In this document: piece by piece, positions 1-7,661 of the stretch | Numbering within the stretch: the stretch's first letter is position 1 | Layout of the letters: each line of letters opens with the position of its first letter | Source of the DNA: an uncultured Lachnospiraceae bacterium | GTDB lineage: Bacteria; Bacillota; Clostridia; Lachnospirales; Lachnospiraceae | Direction of reading: 5' to 3' | Assembly: GCA_910577275.1 (NCBI GenBank) | Contig: CAJTMW010000023.1 | Location: 3,244-67,243, forward strand | Length of the DNA stretch: 64,000 nt | Translations under genes and position numbers: made by a program | Notes under the pieces: generated by a model | What the model was told of the DNA's origin: nothing | Seen by the model: the letters and a program-made list of their open reading frames with translations, nothing else | Databases searched by the model: none

Positions 1-2
1 GA

Positions 3-881
3 AACGTACAGGAGGGTAAGGATGAAAATGGAATGATTGAGGAGGGGCTTTCGGAAGGGCGTATTTATGTAAACAACACCACAACCTACGGAAACGAGAG
101 CATACCGCTGGAATCCTATGTGGCGGATAAACTGGCAAGGAGTATCAGCGCGGAATACGAGCCGGAGGCGCTTAAGGCGCAGGCTATTCTTATACGCTCC
201 ATGTTGTTGTGCTCTCTTTATGAATCCGGCGGAAGTATGAGCAGAGGCAGGGAAATCGAGGTGGAGGATAAGGATTATGGAAGCATTCCTGTCTCGGAAA
301 AAATGTATACCGCCGTGGCGGAGACTGCCGGTATCTGCCTTACCTGTGACGGGCATCCTGTGAGCGGAGCATATTTTGCAGTCAGTAACGGAGCCACAAG
401 GAACGCGCAGGAGCTTTTGGACGAAGAATATCCTTATTTAAAGAGCGTTCTGTGTAACAGGGATTTTTTGTCCGGGGATTTTACCAGCAGCGTCAGCTAC
501 CGAAGGGCGGAATTTGATAAGATCTGGGAGGAGACAATGTCCTTTTCCATAACCGAGGAGGAAATTCTGAAAAAAAGAGGGGTTACGGCGGAGACGGAAG
601 CGGGTATTACGCTGTACAGGGACAGCGTGGGATATGTTCTTTATCTTTTCCGGGAGGGAAAATATGTATCGGGGGAACAGTTTCGGGATAAGTTTCGGCT
701 TTCTTCCTCCAGTTTTCATTTGAATGAGGAGGATAAATATATAGATATCACGGTGAAAGGCGTGGGGCACGGCCTTGGAATGAGTCAGTTCGGCGCCAAT
801 GAAATGGCAAAGGAGGGGGAAGGATATATAGAAATCCTGAATTATTTTTTTGATAATGTAATAATTACAAAATTTGAATAA
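3..881 (+). CDS. spoIID: Stage II sporulation protein D (SpoIID/LytB), 5' end cut by window edge
   Basis: SpoIID is a membrane-anchored lytic transglycosylase of the mother cell that trims peptidoglycan during forespore engulfment, together with SpoIIM and SpoIIP. The visible part has the family core: an ESYVADKLARSISAEYEPEALKAQA-type segment (the first dozen residues are the SpoIID signature around the catalytic Glu), an AYFAVSNGATRNAQE stretch, and the C-terminal GHGLGMSQFGANEMA motif typical of SpoIID/LytB. An ATG lies at 33, but the frame is open to the first base of the window and there is no convincing ribosome site before 33. The N-terminal membrane anchor is therefore probably to the left, and the visible 282 residues are only part of a protein usually near 340. 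The SpoIIQ-like gene follows at once, an order also seen in other Firmicutes. Confidence 0.88.
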   Translation, partial: NVQEGKDENGMIEEGLSEGRIYVNNTTTYGNESIPLESYVADKLARSISAEYEPEALKAQAILIRSMLLCSLYESGGSMSRGREIEVEDKDYGSIPVSEKMYTAVAETAGICLTCDGHPVSGAYFAVSNGATRNAQELLDEEYPYLKSVLCNRDFLSGDFTSSVSYRRAEFDKIWEETMSFSITEEEILKKRGVTAETEAGITLYRDSVGYVLYLFREGKYVSGEQFRDKFRLSSSSFHLNEEDKYIDITVKGVGHGLGMSQFGANEMAKEGEGYIEILNYFFDNVIITKFE

Positions 882-944
882 AGAAGGAAAAAGGGGAAAA
901 ACTAACCATAAGAACAATTAAAAGGAAACTTCAGGAGGAGAAAG

Positions 945-1862
945 ATGAGAAGAAATAGAAGAAAAGGCCTTGCAAAAGAAAGGTTTCTTATGGTTGCTTC
1001 AGCAGTACTTGTTTTAGGTTCTCTTACCGCTACCGGACTGTGGCTTGGGAGAGACGGAAAAAATAAAGATGAAGAATATGTAGTGGATTTAAGCGAAATT
1101 GAAAACGGCAGCACGGGCAGAGCCGGAGAAAACGAAGGGACGCTTGCGGAAAGCATACGTCAGGAGATATCCACCAACGATTTGGACTACGACCCGTATT
1201 TTCAGGAGACCAATTCTCAGAAGGTGGAAAACCCGGATGAATCTGACAGCGCAAGCATGTCGGACGGCGCAAAGAGCGAAGGCGGCGACGTGAAAGCCGA
1301 TGAAAAGGACGGCGCGGGACAAGGCGCTGCCGTGGAGAAGGAAAGCGCCGAAGCCGAAAGCGGCGAAAATGAAACGGGAGAGCAGCCGGAGGAAGAAGCA
1401 GGCGAGGGTACGCCCGCTCTTTCAACCGCCATGCAGCCCGCGCTTACCTTCAGTGATTCAGACACGTTAATCTGGCCTGTTGTGGGAAATATTCTGGTAA
1501 ATTACAGCATGGACAAGACTGTGTATTTCCCCACGCTTCAACAGTATAAGTATAATCCGGCAATTATTATCCAGGCAAATCAGGGCGATTTGATTACTGC
1601 CGCTTCCGCGGGAAAAGTGATTTCCGTATTTTCCGACCCGCAGATTGGAAACGGTGTTACCATGGAATTAGGCGGCGGCTATGAGGTTACCTACGGGCAG
1701 CTCACCAATATCCTTGTGTCAGAGGGAAGCTATGTGGCGACAGGCGATGTGATTGCGGAGGTTGCCGCTCCCACGAAGTATTTCAGCGTGGAGGGAACCA
1801 ATGTCTACTTTAAGCTGACCAAGGACGGAGAGCCGGTTAACCCTATGACCAAGCTGAGCTGA
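945..1862 (+). CDS. spoIIQ: SpoIIQ-like forespore membrane protein with degenerate M23/LytM domain
   Basis: This 305-residue protein has one N-terminal transmembrane helix (about residues 14-35). A long Glu/Ala/Gly-rich, acidic linker follows (about 40-160), then a C-terminal LytM/peptidase-M23 fold (about 175-300). SpoIIQ binds SpoIIIAH across the intermembrane space and holds the engulfing membranes together. The zinc ligands of active M23 endopeptidases are absent. The first His/Asp site is replaced around NPAIIIQANQGD, the YxHL element reads YGQL, and the final HxH reads NVYFKL. The domain should therefore be a structural module, as in Bacillus subtilis SpoIIQ, rather than an enzyme. Its position directly behind spoIID supports the name. 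A good Shine-Dalgarno (AGGAGGAGA) precedes the ATG. Confidence 0.8.
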   Translation: MRRNRRKGLAKERFLMVASAVLVLGSLTATGLWLGRDGKNKDEEYVVDLSEIENGSTGRAGENEGTLAESIRQEISTNDLDYDPYFQETNSQKVENPDESDSASMSDGAKSEGGDVKADEKDGAGQGAAVEKESAEAESGENETGEQPEEEAGEGTPALSTAMQPALTFSDSDTLIWPVVGNILVNYSMDKTVYFPTLQQYKYNPAIIIQANQGDLITAASAGKVISVFSDPQIGNGVTMELGGGYEVTYGQLTNILVSEGSYVATGDVIAEVAAPTKYFSVEGTNVYFKLTKDGEPVNPMTKLS

Positions 1863-1928
1863 GATATTTTACAGATTTAGTCAATTGTTTCTGCTGCCCC
1901 GGGCGGCGGAACAGGAAGGTTTATAGTT

Positions 1929-3125
1929 ATGTTATATATTGTTGGCGGTAAAATACTGACCATGGCGGGATTTGTCTGGGAAAAGGGATATCTTTGCATT
2001 GAAAACGGGAAAATAAAGGAACTGGGGCCTATGACAGATGGAGCCCCTTTTCCTTTGCCGGAGGAGGCGGAAGTAATCAACGCTCTCGGCTGTCTGGTGA
2101 TGCCGGGGCTTATCGAGGCTCACTGTCATATGGGAATCACCGAGGAAAAAAAGGGAATGGAAGGGGACGACTGTAATGAGACGGTAAATCCAATCACCCC
2201 TTATCTTCGCTCCATAGATGCAATCAATCCAATGGACGCGGCCTTTGACGACGCTCTTAAGGCGGGAATCACCTCCGCCATGATAGGGCCGGGAAGCGCC
2301 AATGTGGTGGGCGGAACCTTTTCCTTTGTAAAGACGCATGGAAGAAGTATTGACGAGCTTATTGTACTTGCCCCGGCGGCTATGAAGGTCGCTTTCGGGG
2401 AAAATCCAAAGGTGAATTATTCCGGGCAGGGAACGTCCCCGGCCACTAGAATGGCAATTGCGGCAATGCTCCGGGAGGAGCTGTTTAAGGCAAGGCAGTA
2501 TTTCCTGAAAAAGCGCGCGGGAATGAATCCCGAGGATGAAGATTTCAGATATGAATGCTGGATTCCCGTGTTTGAGAGGAAAATTCCATTAAAAGCCCAT
2601 GTGCACCGGGCGGACGACATTCAGACCGCAATCCGCATTGCAAAGGAGTTTGACCTTGATATGACTCTCGACCATTGCAGCGAGGGCCATCTGATTGCGG
2701 AGGTCATAAAAAGAGCAGGATTTCCGGCAATTGTGGGACCGGATTTGGCAAGCCGGAATAAGATAGAGGTTCAGAATATGGCGTTTAAAACCATCGGAAT
2801 CTTAAACAAGGCCGGCGTAAAGACGGCAATCACCACAGACCATCCGGTATCCCTTATCCAGTCGCTCCCTGTGTGCGCCGGGCTGGCGGTGAAATCAGGG
2901 CTTGACGAGATGGAGGCCTTAAAGGCCATCACCATTTATCCGGCGCAAATATGCCGGACAGACCACAGGGTGGGCTCTCTGGAGATTGGAAAAGATGCGG
3001 ATGTCGTTATTTTTGACGGTTCCCCCTTAAAAGTCGAGACAAAAGCGCTGTGCACCATAATAGAAGGTAAAATTGTCTATGCGGACGACACTTTCTCTTT
3101 ACCTCATCATGAGAAAACTGTATAA
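1929..3125 (+). CDS. Amidohydrolase family metal-dependent hydrolase (imidazolonepropionase-like)
   Basis: A 398-residue member of the amidohydrolase superfamily (COG1228-like). After a small N-terminal beta-sandwich the metal site starts with EAHCHMG (His65 and His67), continues with His residues in KAHVH and TLDHCSEGH, and ends with the ITTDHP aspartate. The C-terminal KAITIYPAQICR...GSLEIGKDADVVIFDG segment is the usual closing sandwich of cytosolic amidohydrolases. The substrate cannot be deduced; similar proteins are annotated as imidazolonepropionases or peptidase-like amidohydrolases. The ATG has AGGAAGG upstream. A terminator hairpin follows the gene, so it ends a transcript. Confidence 0.8.
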   Translation: MLYIVGGKILTMAGFVWEKGYLCIENGKIKELGPMTDGAPFPLPEEAEVINALGCLVMPGLIEAHCHMGITEEKKGMEGDDCNETVNPITPYLRSIDAINPMDAAFDDALKAGITSAMIGPGSANVVGGTFSFVKTHGRSIDELIVLAPAAMKVAFGENPKVNYSGQGTSPATRMAIAAMLREELFKARQYFLKKRAGMNPEDEDFRYECWIPVFERKIPLKAHVHRADDIQTAIRIAKEFDLDMTLDHCSEGHLIAEVIKRAGFPAIVGPDLASRNKIEVQNMAFKTIGILNKAGVKTAITTDHPVSLIQSLPVCAGLAVKSGLDEMEALKAITIYPAQICRTDHRVGSLEIGKDADVVIFDGSPLKVETKALCTIIEGKIVYADDTFSLPHHEKTV

Positions 3126-3140
3126 TAGAAAAAAGTAGAA

Positions 3141-3171
3141 ATGCTCGGCGCAGTTCAGTCGAGCATTTTTT
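3141..3171 (+). terminator. Rho-independent terminator after the amidohydrolase gene
   Basis: A perfect 7-bp stem (ATGCTCG at 3141-3147 with CGAGCAT at 3160-3166) is followed directly by a run of T to 3171. It starts 15 bases after the stop codon. Confidence 0.8.
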
Positions 3172-3320
3172 GCAAGACGAGAGGCAGTAAATTCTCTTTT
3201 GCCGGATAAAACGGGGATGTAAAATAATTGAGAAATCAAAGCGGCAGCCGGGAAAATTTGCGGACAGGAAAGCCGGAATTTCCGGGGTGCTGCAGACAGA
3301 TGCGGGAAACGAGGAAAAGT

Positions 3321-4376
3321 ATGAAAGTTGTAGTGTTAGCGGGCGGAATCAGTACGGAAAGAGACGTATCCTTAAGCTCCGGCGCCATGATTTACCGGGC
3401 GTTAAAGGAAAAGGGACATGACGCAATTCTTCTGGATGTATATCTGGGGTACGAGGAGGAGTGGAAGAACGATTCGGATTTGTCCGGTGTGTTTGGACTT
3501 GACAGGGACTGGGCAAAGGATATGGGGCTGGTTGCGGAGGAAAATCCTGATATTGAGCAGATTAAGGCCATGCGCCCCGACGGGGAGAAAAATTTCTTCG
3601 GCCCTAATGTAATAAGGCTTTGTCAGGCGGCGGATGTGGTGTTTCTTGCGCTGCACGGGGAGAGCGGAGAAAACGGCAAGGTGCAGGCATGCTTTGACCT
3701 TATGGGAATCAGGTACACGGGAACGGACTATGTGAGCTCCGCTCTTGCCATGGATAAGGGACTCTCCAAGGAACTGTTTTTTTATCACGGGATTCCCACG
3801 CCTGCCAGCGTATGCGTTAAGAAGGAAGATTACGCAGGGCGCAGAGAAGCCGGAGAAGAAATTTCTTTTCCCTGTATTGTAAAGGCATGCTGCGGCGGTT
3901 CCAGCGTCGGGGTCAGTATTGCAAGGACAGAGGAGGATTATGAGAAAGCCCTTGAGGAGGCATTTAAGTACGATAAAGAGGCGCTTGTGGAGCAGTATAT
4001 TGAAGGCCGGGAATTTTCGGTGGGCGTTATGGCCGGGAAGGCGCTGCCGGTAATCGAGATTGCGCCGATAAACGGATTTTATGATTATAAAAACAAGTAT
4101 CAGCCCGGCGCCACGGTGGAAACCTGTCCGGCGCAGATTTCCCCAAAGAAAACGGAAGAAATTCAAAGATATGCGGAGCAGGTGTTTCGCGTGCTGCGGT
4201 TAAAGAACTATGCAAGAATGGACTTTATGATGAATGAGGCGGGGGAGGTATTTTGTCTGGAGGCAAATACCCTTCCGGGGATGACGCCTACCTCTCTGTT
4301 GCCCCAGGAGGCCGCCGCTGTGGGAATCGGGTTCGGGGAGCTTTGCGAGGAGATTATGAGGAATGCATTGAATTGA
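3321..4376 (+). CDS. ddl: D-alanine--D-alanine ligase
   Basis: This ATP-grasp ligase joins two D-alanines for the peptidoglycan stem peptide. The start is placed at the ATG at 3321 because GAGG lies six bases upstream and the protein then begins with the typical MKVVVLAGGISTERDVSLSSG; an upstream TTG in frame gives only unrelated residues. Family residues are present: Glu13, HGESGENG (112-119), GGSSVGVS (192-199), the omega-loop FYDYKNKY (253-260) with the Lys-Tyr typical of D-Ala-D-Ala rather than D-Ala-D-Lac ligases, and the metal-binding EANTLPGMT near 314-322. The length of 351 residues is normal. murF starts 14 bases after the stop, so the dipeptide maker and its user are co-transcribed. 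Confidence 0.95.
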   Translation: MKVVVLAGGISTERDVSLSSGAMIYRALKEKGHDAILLDVYLGYEEEWKNDSDLSGVFGLDRDWAKDMGLVAEENPDIEQIKAMRPDGEKNFFGPNVIRLCQAADVVFLALHGESGENGKVQACFDLMGIRYTGTDYVSSALAMDKGLSKELFFYHGIPTPASVCVKKEDYAGRREAGEEISFPCIVKACCGGSSVGVSIARTEEDYEKALEEAFKYDKEALVEQYIEGREFSVGVMAGKALPVIEIAPINGFYDYKNKYQPGATVETCPAQISPKKTEEIQRYAEQVFRVLRLKNYARMDFMMNEAGEVFCLEANTLPGMTPTSLLPQEAAAVGIGFGELCEEIMRNALN

Positions 4377-4390
4377 AAGCAGGGAATTTT

Positions 4391-5812
4391 ATGAAAAATA
4401 TGACTTTGATGAATATTTCGAAGGCTTGCAGCGGGACTTTATATACAATGGGGAGTTCCGGTTCTGAAAGTGATGCTCTGCAAAGGGAAGCGGAGGCTTC
4501 CTGCGTGGTGATTGATTCGCGGAAGGTGGAGAGAGGCGGGGTTTTTATTGCCACGAGGGGAGAAAAGGTTGACGGGCATTCCTTTATATCCGATGTGGCA
4601 GAGAAAGGGGCTCTCGGGGTCGTCTGTGAGGAGCTGCCGGAAAATTGTGAGGTTCCCTGTATTCTTGTAAAGGATTCCTTCCAGGCTTTGAAGGAGATTG
4701 CGGAGTTTTACAGGAAGCAGCTTGCCGTCAGGGTTGTGGGGATTACGGGAAGCGTGGGGAAAACCAGTACCAAGGAATTTATTGCGGCTGTGCTTTCCGT
4801 AAAGTATAAGGTTCTCAAAACCATGGGGAATTTTAATAATGAAATCGGGCTTCCCCTTACGGTGCTTTCCATAAGGGAGGAGCATGAGGTTGCCGTCCTT
4901 GAAATGGGCATCAGCGATTTCGGGGAGATGCACCGTTTGAGTAAGATAGCAAGGCCGGATATCTGTGTGATGACGAATATCGGCAGGTGCCATCTGGAAA
5001 ATCTGGGAAGCCGGGAGGGAATATTTAAGGCGAAATCGGAAATTTTTGATTTTATGAACCCTGAGGGCTATGTTTTTGTGAACGGCGACGACAATCTTCT
5101 TGCAAATATTAAGCAGAAGGGTAGTCACAAGGTAGTGCATTTCGGACTGAATCCATCGAATGAAATCTATGCCAGCAGCGTGACGGGGCGGGGATTGTTT
5201 GGCTCTCATGCCGTAATTCATATAAAGCTGGAGAATCAGCCGATGGAAATCTTTCCGGCGGAAATTCCGCTTCCGGGCGGTCATATGGTTTTAAACGCGC
5301 TGGCGGCAGCAGGCGTGGGTATGCAGCTTGCTCTCACGGCGGAGGAAGTAAAAAAAGGGATTGCGCAGGTGGAGGAAGTCGGCGGGCGGGGTAATGTAGT
5401 GACGCTGACCGACTACACTTTGATAGACGGATGTTATAACGCCAACCCGGAATCCATGCGGGCGGCTGTCGGGCTCCTTCTTCTGGCACAGGGAAGAAAG
5501 GTGGCGGTGCTGGGAGATATGTTTGAGCTGGGCGAGAAAGAAGAAGAACTCCACGCCGAAGTCGGAGCTTATGTGCAGGAGAAGGAAATCGATGTTTTGA
5601 TTTGCGTGGGCAGGCTTTCAAAAAATATGTACGAGGGAGCGGTAAGCAGCAGAAAAGCAAAAGGGGCGGAGGTTTATTATTTTGAGGGCAGAGATGAAAT
5701 GCTTTCAGAGCTTCCCGGTCTGCTGAAAAAAGGCGATACCATACTGGTAAAGGCTTCCCATGGAATGCACTTTGAAAAAGTAGTGGAATTTTTGCAGAAA
5801 GAAAGCAGGTAA
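4391..5812 (+). CDS. murF: UDP-MurNAc-tripeptide--D-alanyl-D-alanine ligase
   Basis: MurF adds the D-Ala-D-Ala made by Ddl to the UDP-MurNAc tripeptide, the last cytosolic step of the peptidoglycan precursor. The 473-residue protein shows the Mur-ligase order: an N-terminal substrate domain (IDSRKVERGGVFIA near 41-54), the ATP-binding loop GITGSVGKTS (117-126), a central domain with EMGISDFGEM and NIGRCHLE, and a C-terminal domain with DGCYNANPESMRAA and GDMFELG. The start at 4391 has AGGG seven bases upstream; longer readings run back into ddl in another frame. The stop codon abuts the stop codon of the opposite-strand acyltransferase gene with no spacer. Confidence 0.95.
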   Translation: MKNMTLMNISKACSGTLYTMGSSGSESDALQREAEASCVVIDSRKVERGGVFIATRGEKVDGHSFISDVAEKGALGVVCEELPENCEVPCILVKDSFQALKEIAEFYRKQLAVRVVGITGSVGKTSTKEFIAAVLSVKYKVLKTMGNFNNEIGLPLTVLSIREEHEVAVLEMGISDFGEMHRLSKIARPDICVMTNIGRCHLENLGSREGIFKAKSEIFDFMNPEGYVFVNGDDNLLANIKQKGSHKVVHFGLNPSNEIYASSVTGRGLFGSHAVIHIKLENQPMEIFPAEIPLPGGHMVLNALAAAGVGMQLALTAEEVKKGIAQVEEVGGRGNVVTLTDYTLIDGCYNANPESMRAAVGLLLLAQGRKVAVLGDMFELGEKEEELHAEVGAYVQEKEIDVLICVGRLSKNMYEGAVSSRKAKGAEVYYFEGRDEMLSELPGLLKKGDTILVKASHGMHFEKVVEFLQKESR

Positions 5813-5826
5813 CTAAAAACCTGCTT
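5803..5826. terminator. Hairpin across two abutting convergent stop codons
   Basis: An 8-bp perfect inverted repeat (AAGCAGGT at 5803-5810, ACCTGCTT at 5819-5826) spans the junction where murF and the plsC-like gene end on opposite strands. It could act as a bidirectional terminator, but the following tract is only T-rich, not a clean T run. Confidence 0.45.
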
Positions 5827-6553
5827 CTTCTTTTATCTTAAAATAAGATTCTTTTATGATATTCTGGGTATAAGCGCCGATTCGCTTCTGGTCTTCCTTT
5901 GGAAGCTCTTTGATATAAATGGGATTTCCGTATTCAAGAATCACTTTGGTTTTTTTGATTTTGGGAAGATGGTCCTCAAAAATATCCGCGGAATTATAAA
6001 TGGTCATAGGGATAATGGGGCATCCTGTTTTTGACGCAATCTTAAAACTTCCCTCGTGAAATTCCATAAAGGTGTGGTTTACTCTGTTTCTGGTGCCCTC
6101 CGGGAAAATGCAGATGGAAATACCGGATTTTACCTTATCAATGGCGGTGAAGATGATTTTCAGGCCCTGCTTTAAATCGTTTCTGTCAAGAAACAGACAG
6201 TGGAGATTCTTCATCCAGTTTACCAGCGAAGGGTAACGCAGCATTTCTTTTTTGGCAATATAACCGGTAGGGCGCGGAACACGGACATAAGTGATTAAGA
6301 TATCGAAGTAACTTCTGTGATTCCCTATGTAAAGGACAGGCTCGTCTTTTGGCACGTTTTCCTCTCCTTTTACGATAACGGTGGTTCCGGCAATGAAAAG
6401 TACCACCCGGAAAGCCCAGTTTACAATGGCAAGGGAGCTTCTGCTTTTGAGGTCCATGTTAAACTTGCCGATAATCCATTCCACGATTAAAAGGGGAATA
6501 CTGAAAATGAGGAACAAAATGACGAATGTGGCGACTAAGATAAATCGTATCAT
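5813..6553 (-). CDS. plsC: 1-acyl-sn-glycerol-3-phosphate acyltransferase (PlsC family)
   Basis: The enzyme acylates lysophosphatidic acid to phosphatidic acid at the membrane. The 246-residue protein has hydrophobic N-terminal segments (about 3-30 and 46-62). The acyltransferase block HX4D appears as NHRSYFD (78-84) and the phosphate-binding FPEGTRN at 150-156. A YIAKKEMLRYPS block and a PIIPMTIYNS block complete the four conserved PlsC motifs. The gene runs opposite to murF and ends exactly where murF ends. Its start has an AAGGA at a longer than usual distance. A good promoter (TTGCCA, 17 bases, TATACT) lies 43 bases upstream. Confidence 0.9.
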   Translation of the reverse strand: MIRFILVATFVILFLIFSIPLLIVEWIIGKFNMDLKSRSSLAIVNWAFRVVLFIAGTTVIVKGEENVPKDEPVLYIGNHRSYFDILITYVRVPRPTGYIAKKEMLRYPSLVNWMKNLHCLFLDRNDLKQGLKIIFTAIDKVKSGISICIFPEGTRNRVNHTFMEFHEGSFKIASKTGCPIIPMTIYNSADIFEDHLPKIKKTKVILEYGNPIYIKELPKEDQKRIGAYTQNIIKESYFKIKEEAGF

Positions 6554-6595
6554 GGTAAATGACGTTTCCTTTCAGGTAATATTCAGACTCTTAAT

Positions 6596-6624
6596 AGTAT
6601 AAGGGATAAGAGGGTTTTTGGCAA
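6596..6624 (-). promoter_or_regulatory. Sigma-A-type promoter for the plsC-like gene
   Basis: On the minus strand TTGCCA (6624-6619) and TATACT (6601-6596) are separated by 17 bases, close to consensus in both boxes. The plsC start is at 6553. Confidence 0.6.
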
Positions 6625-6628
6625 TAGC

Positions 6629-6657
6629 TGGACTTCCCGTGTAAACTCTGATAAAAT
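6629..6657 (+). promoter_or_regulatory. Candidate promoter for the glycosyltransferase/membrane protein pair
   Basis: TGGACT (6629-6634), 17 bases, and TAAAAT (6652-6657) with a TG one base before the -10 box. It is divergent from the plsC promoter, with only four bases between the two -35 boxes, so the two may compete for polymerase. Confidence 0.45.
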
Positions 6658-6713
6658 AACAAAGAACAGCGGGGCCGGCAAAGACGGCTTTGGACAGAAA
6701 GAGGAAAATGAAA

Positions 6714-7661
6714 ATGGATAAAATTGCAGTCTTGATTCCATGCTATAATGAAGAAAAAACCATTGCCAAGGTGATAAGGGACAGCAGGCAGGCCCTGCCG
6801 GAGGCAGTAATTTATGTATACGACAACAATTCCACGGACAAAACAGGGGAAATTGCCAGTAAGGAAGGCGCGGTTGTGCGGAAAGAGTATCTGCAGGGGA
6901 AAGGCAACGTCATCCGGCGTATGTTCCGTGAAATAGACGCACAGTGCTATATCATGGTGGACGGCGACGACACCTATCCCATGGAATTTGCGCCCGCCAT
7001 GGTGGACAAGGTTCTTCATCACAATGCGGATATGGTGGTGGGAGACAGGCTTTCCTCCACTTATTTTGAGGAGAACAAACGGCCTTTCCACAATATGGGC
7101 AATTCTCTGGTGAGGGCAAGCATCAACCGTCTGTTTGGCTGTGAAATCAAGGATATTATGACGGGCTTTCGGGCGTTCAGCTATGGCTTTGTAAAAACCT
7201 TTCCGGTGCTCTCGAAAGGATTTGAGATTGAAACGGAAATGACTATCCACGGGGTTTACAACCACATGCAGATTGAAAACGTGGTGGTGGAGTACAGGGA
7301 CAGGCCGGAGGGGAGCGAGTCGAAATTAAACACCTATTCCGACGGTTTTAAGGTTCTTGGCATGATTTTCCGGCTCTACCGGGATTACAAGCCCTTTGGA
7401 TTTTTCAGTATTCTGGCGCTGGTGCTGGCGGCGGCGGCGGTTCTTTTCTTTATCCCGGTGCTGTTGGAGTATTTTGCGACGGGGCTGGTTCTGAAATTCC
7501 CGACGCTGATTGTCTGCGGCTTTGTTATGATGGCGGCTATTCAGTCTTTTTTTGCGGGGCTTATTTTATCGAACATGGCTCTGAAAAACCGGCGGGATTT
7601 TGAGTACCGTCTGACGCTGGTATGCGAGAAGGAAGAGCGCAAGAGAGGGCAATATAATTGA
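6714..7661 (+). CDS. Family 2 glycosyltransferase, polyprenyl/dolichyl-phosphate-mannose synthase type (YkoT-like)
   Basis: The GT-A fold starts with IAVLIPCYNEEKTI and has the DXD-type MVDGDDTYPM (81-90) for nucleotide-sugar and metal binding. MTGFRAFS and FEIETEMTIH follow. The last 90 residues hold two transmembrane helices. This architecture (catalytic domain plus two C-terminal helices) is that of bactoprenyl-phosphate glycosyltransferases that load a sugar on the lipid carrier for transfer outside the cell. ATG 6714 is chosen because GAGG lies nine bases upstream; ATG 6708 is the alternative. The next gene starts inside the stop codon, so the two are translationally coupled. The pairing resembles Bacillus ykoT-ykoS, and the likely role is glycosylation of a cell-surface polymer; the sugar is unknown. 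Confidence 0.85.
   Translation: MDKIAVLIPCYNEEKTIAKVIRDSRQALPEAVIYVYDNNSTDKTGEIASKEGAVVRKEYLQGKGNVIRRMFREIDAQCYIMVDGDDTYPMEFAPAMVDKVLHHNADMVVGDRLSSTYFEENKRPFHNMGNSLVRASINRLFGCEIKDIMTGFRAFSYGFVKTFPVLSKGFEIETEMTIHGVYNHMQIENVVVEYRDRPEGSESKLNTYSDGFKVLGMIFRLYRDYKPFGFFSILALVLAAAAVLFFIPVLLEYFATGLVLKFPTLIVCGFVMMAAIQSFFAGLILSNMALKNRRDFEYRLTLVCEKEERKRGQYN

Noticed and set aside
4439..5284. Open antisense frame of 281 codons within murF
   Set aside because: It mirrors a strongly conserved MurF sequence, lacks a ribosome site and has no protein-like composition; a shadow of codon bias. The same holds for antisense frames over ddl (3402-4166), glnA (40298-41089), the ABC ATPase (25256-26164) and the FGGY kinase (42156-43007).
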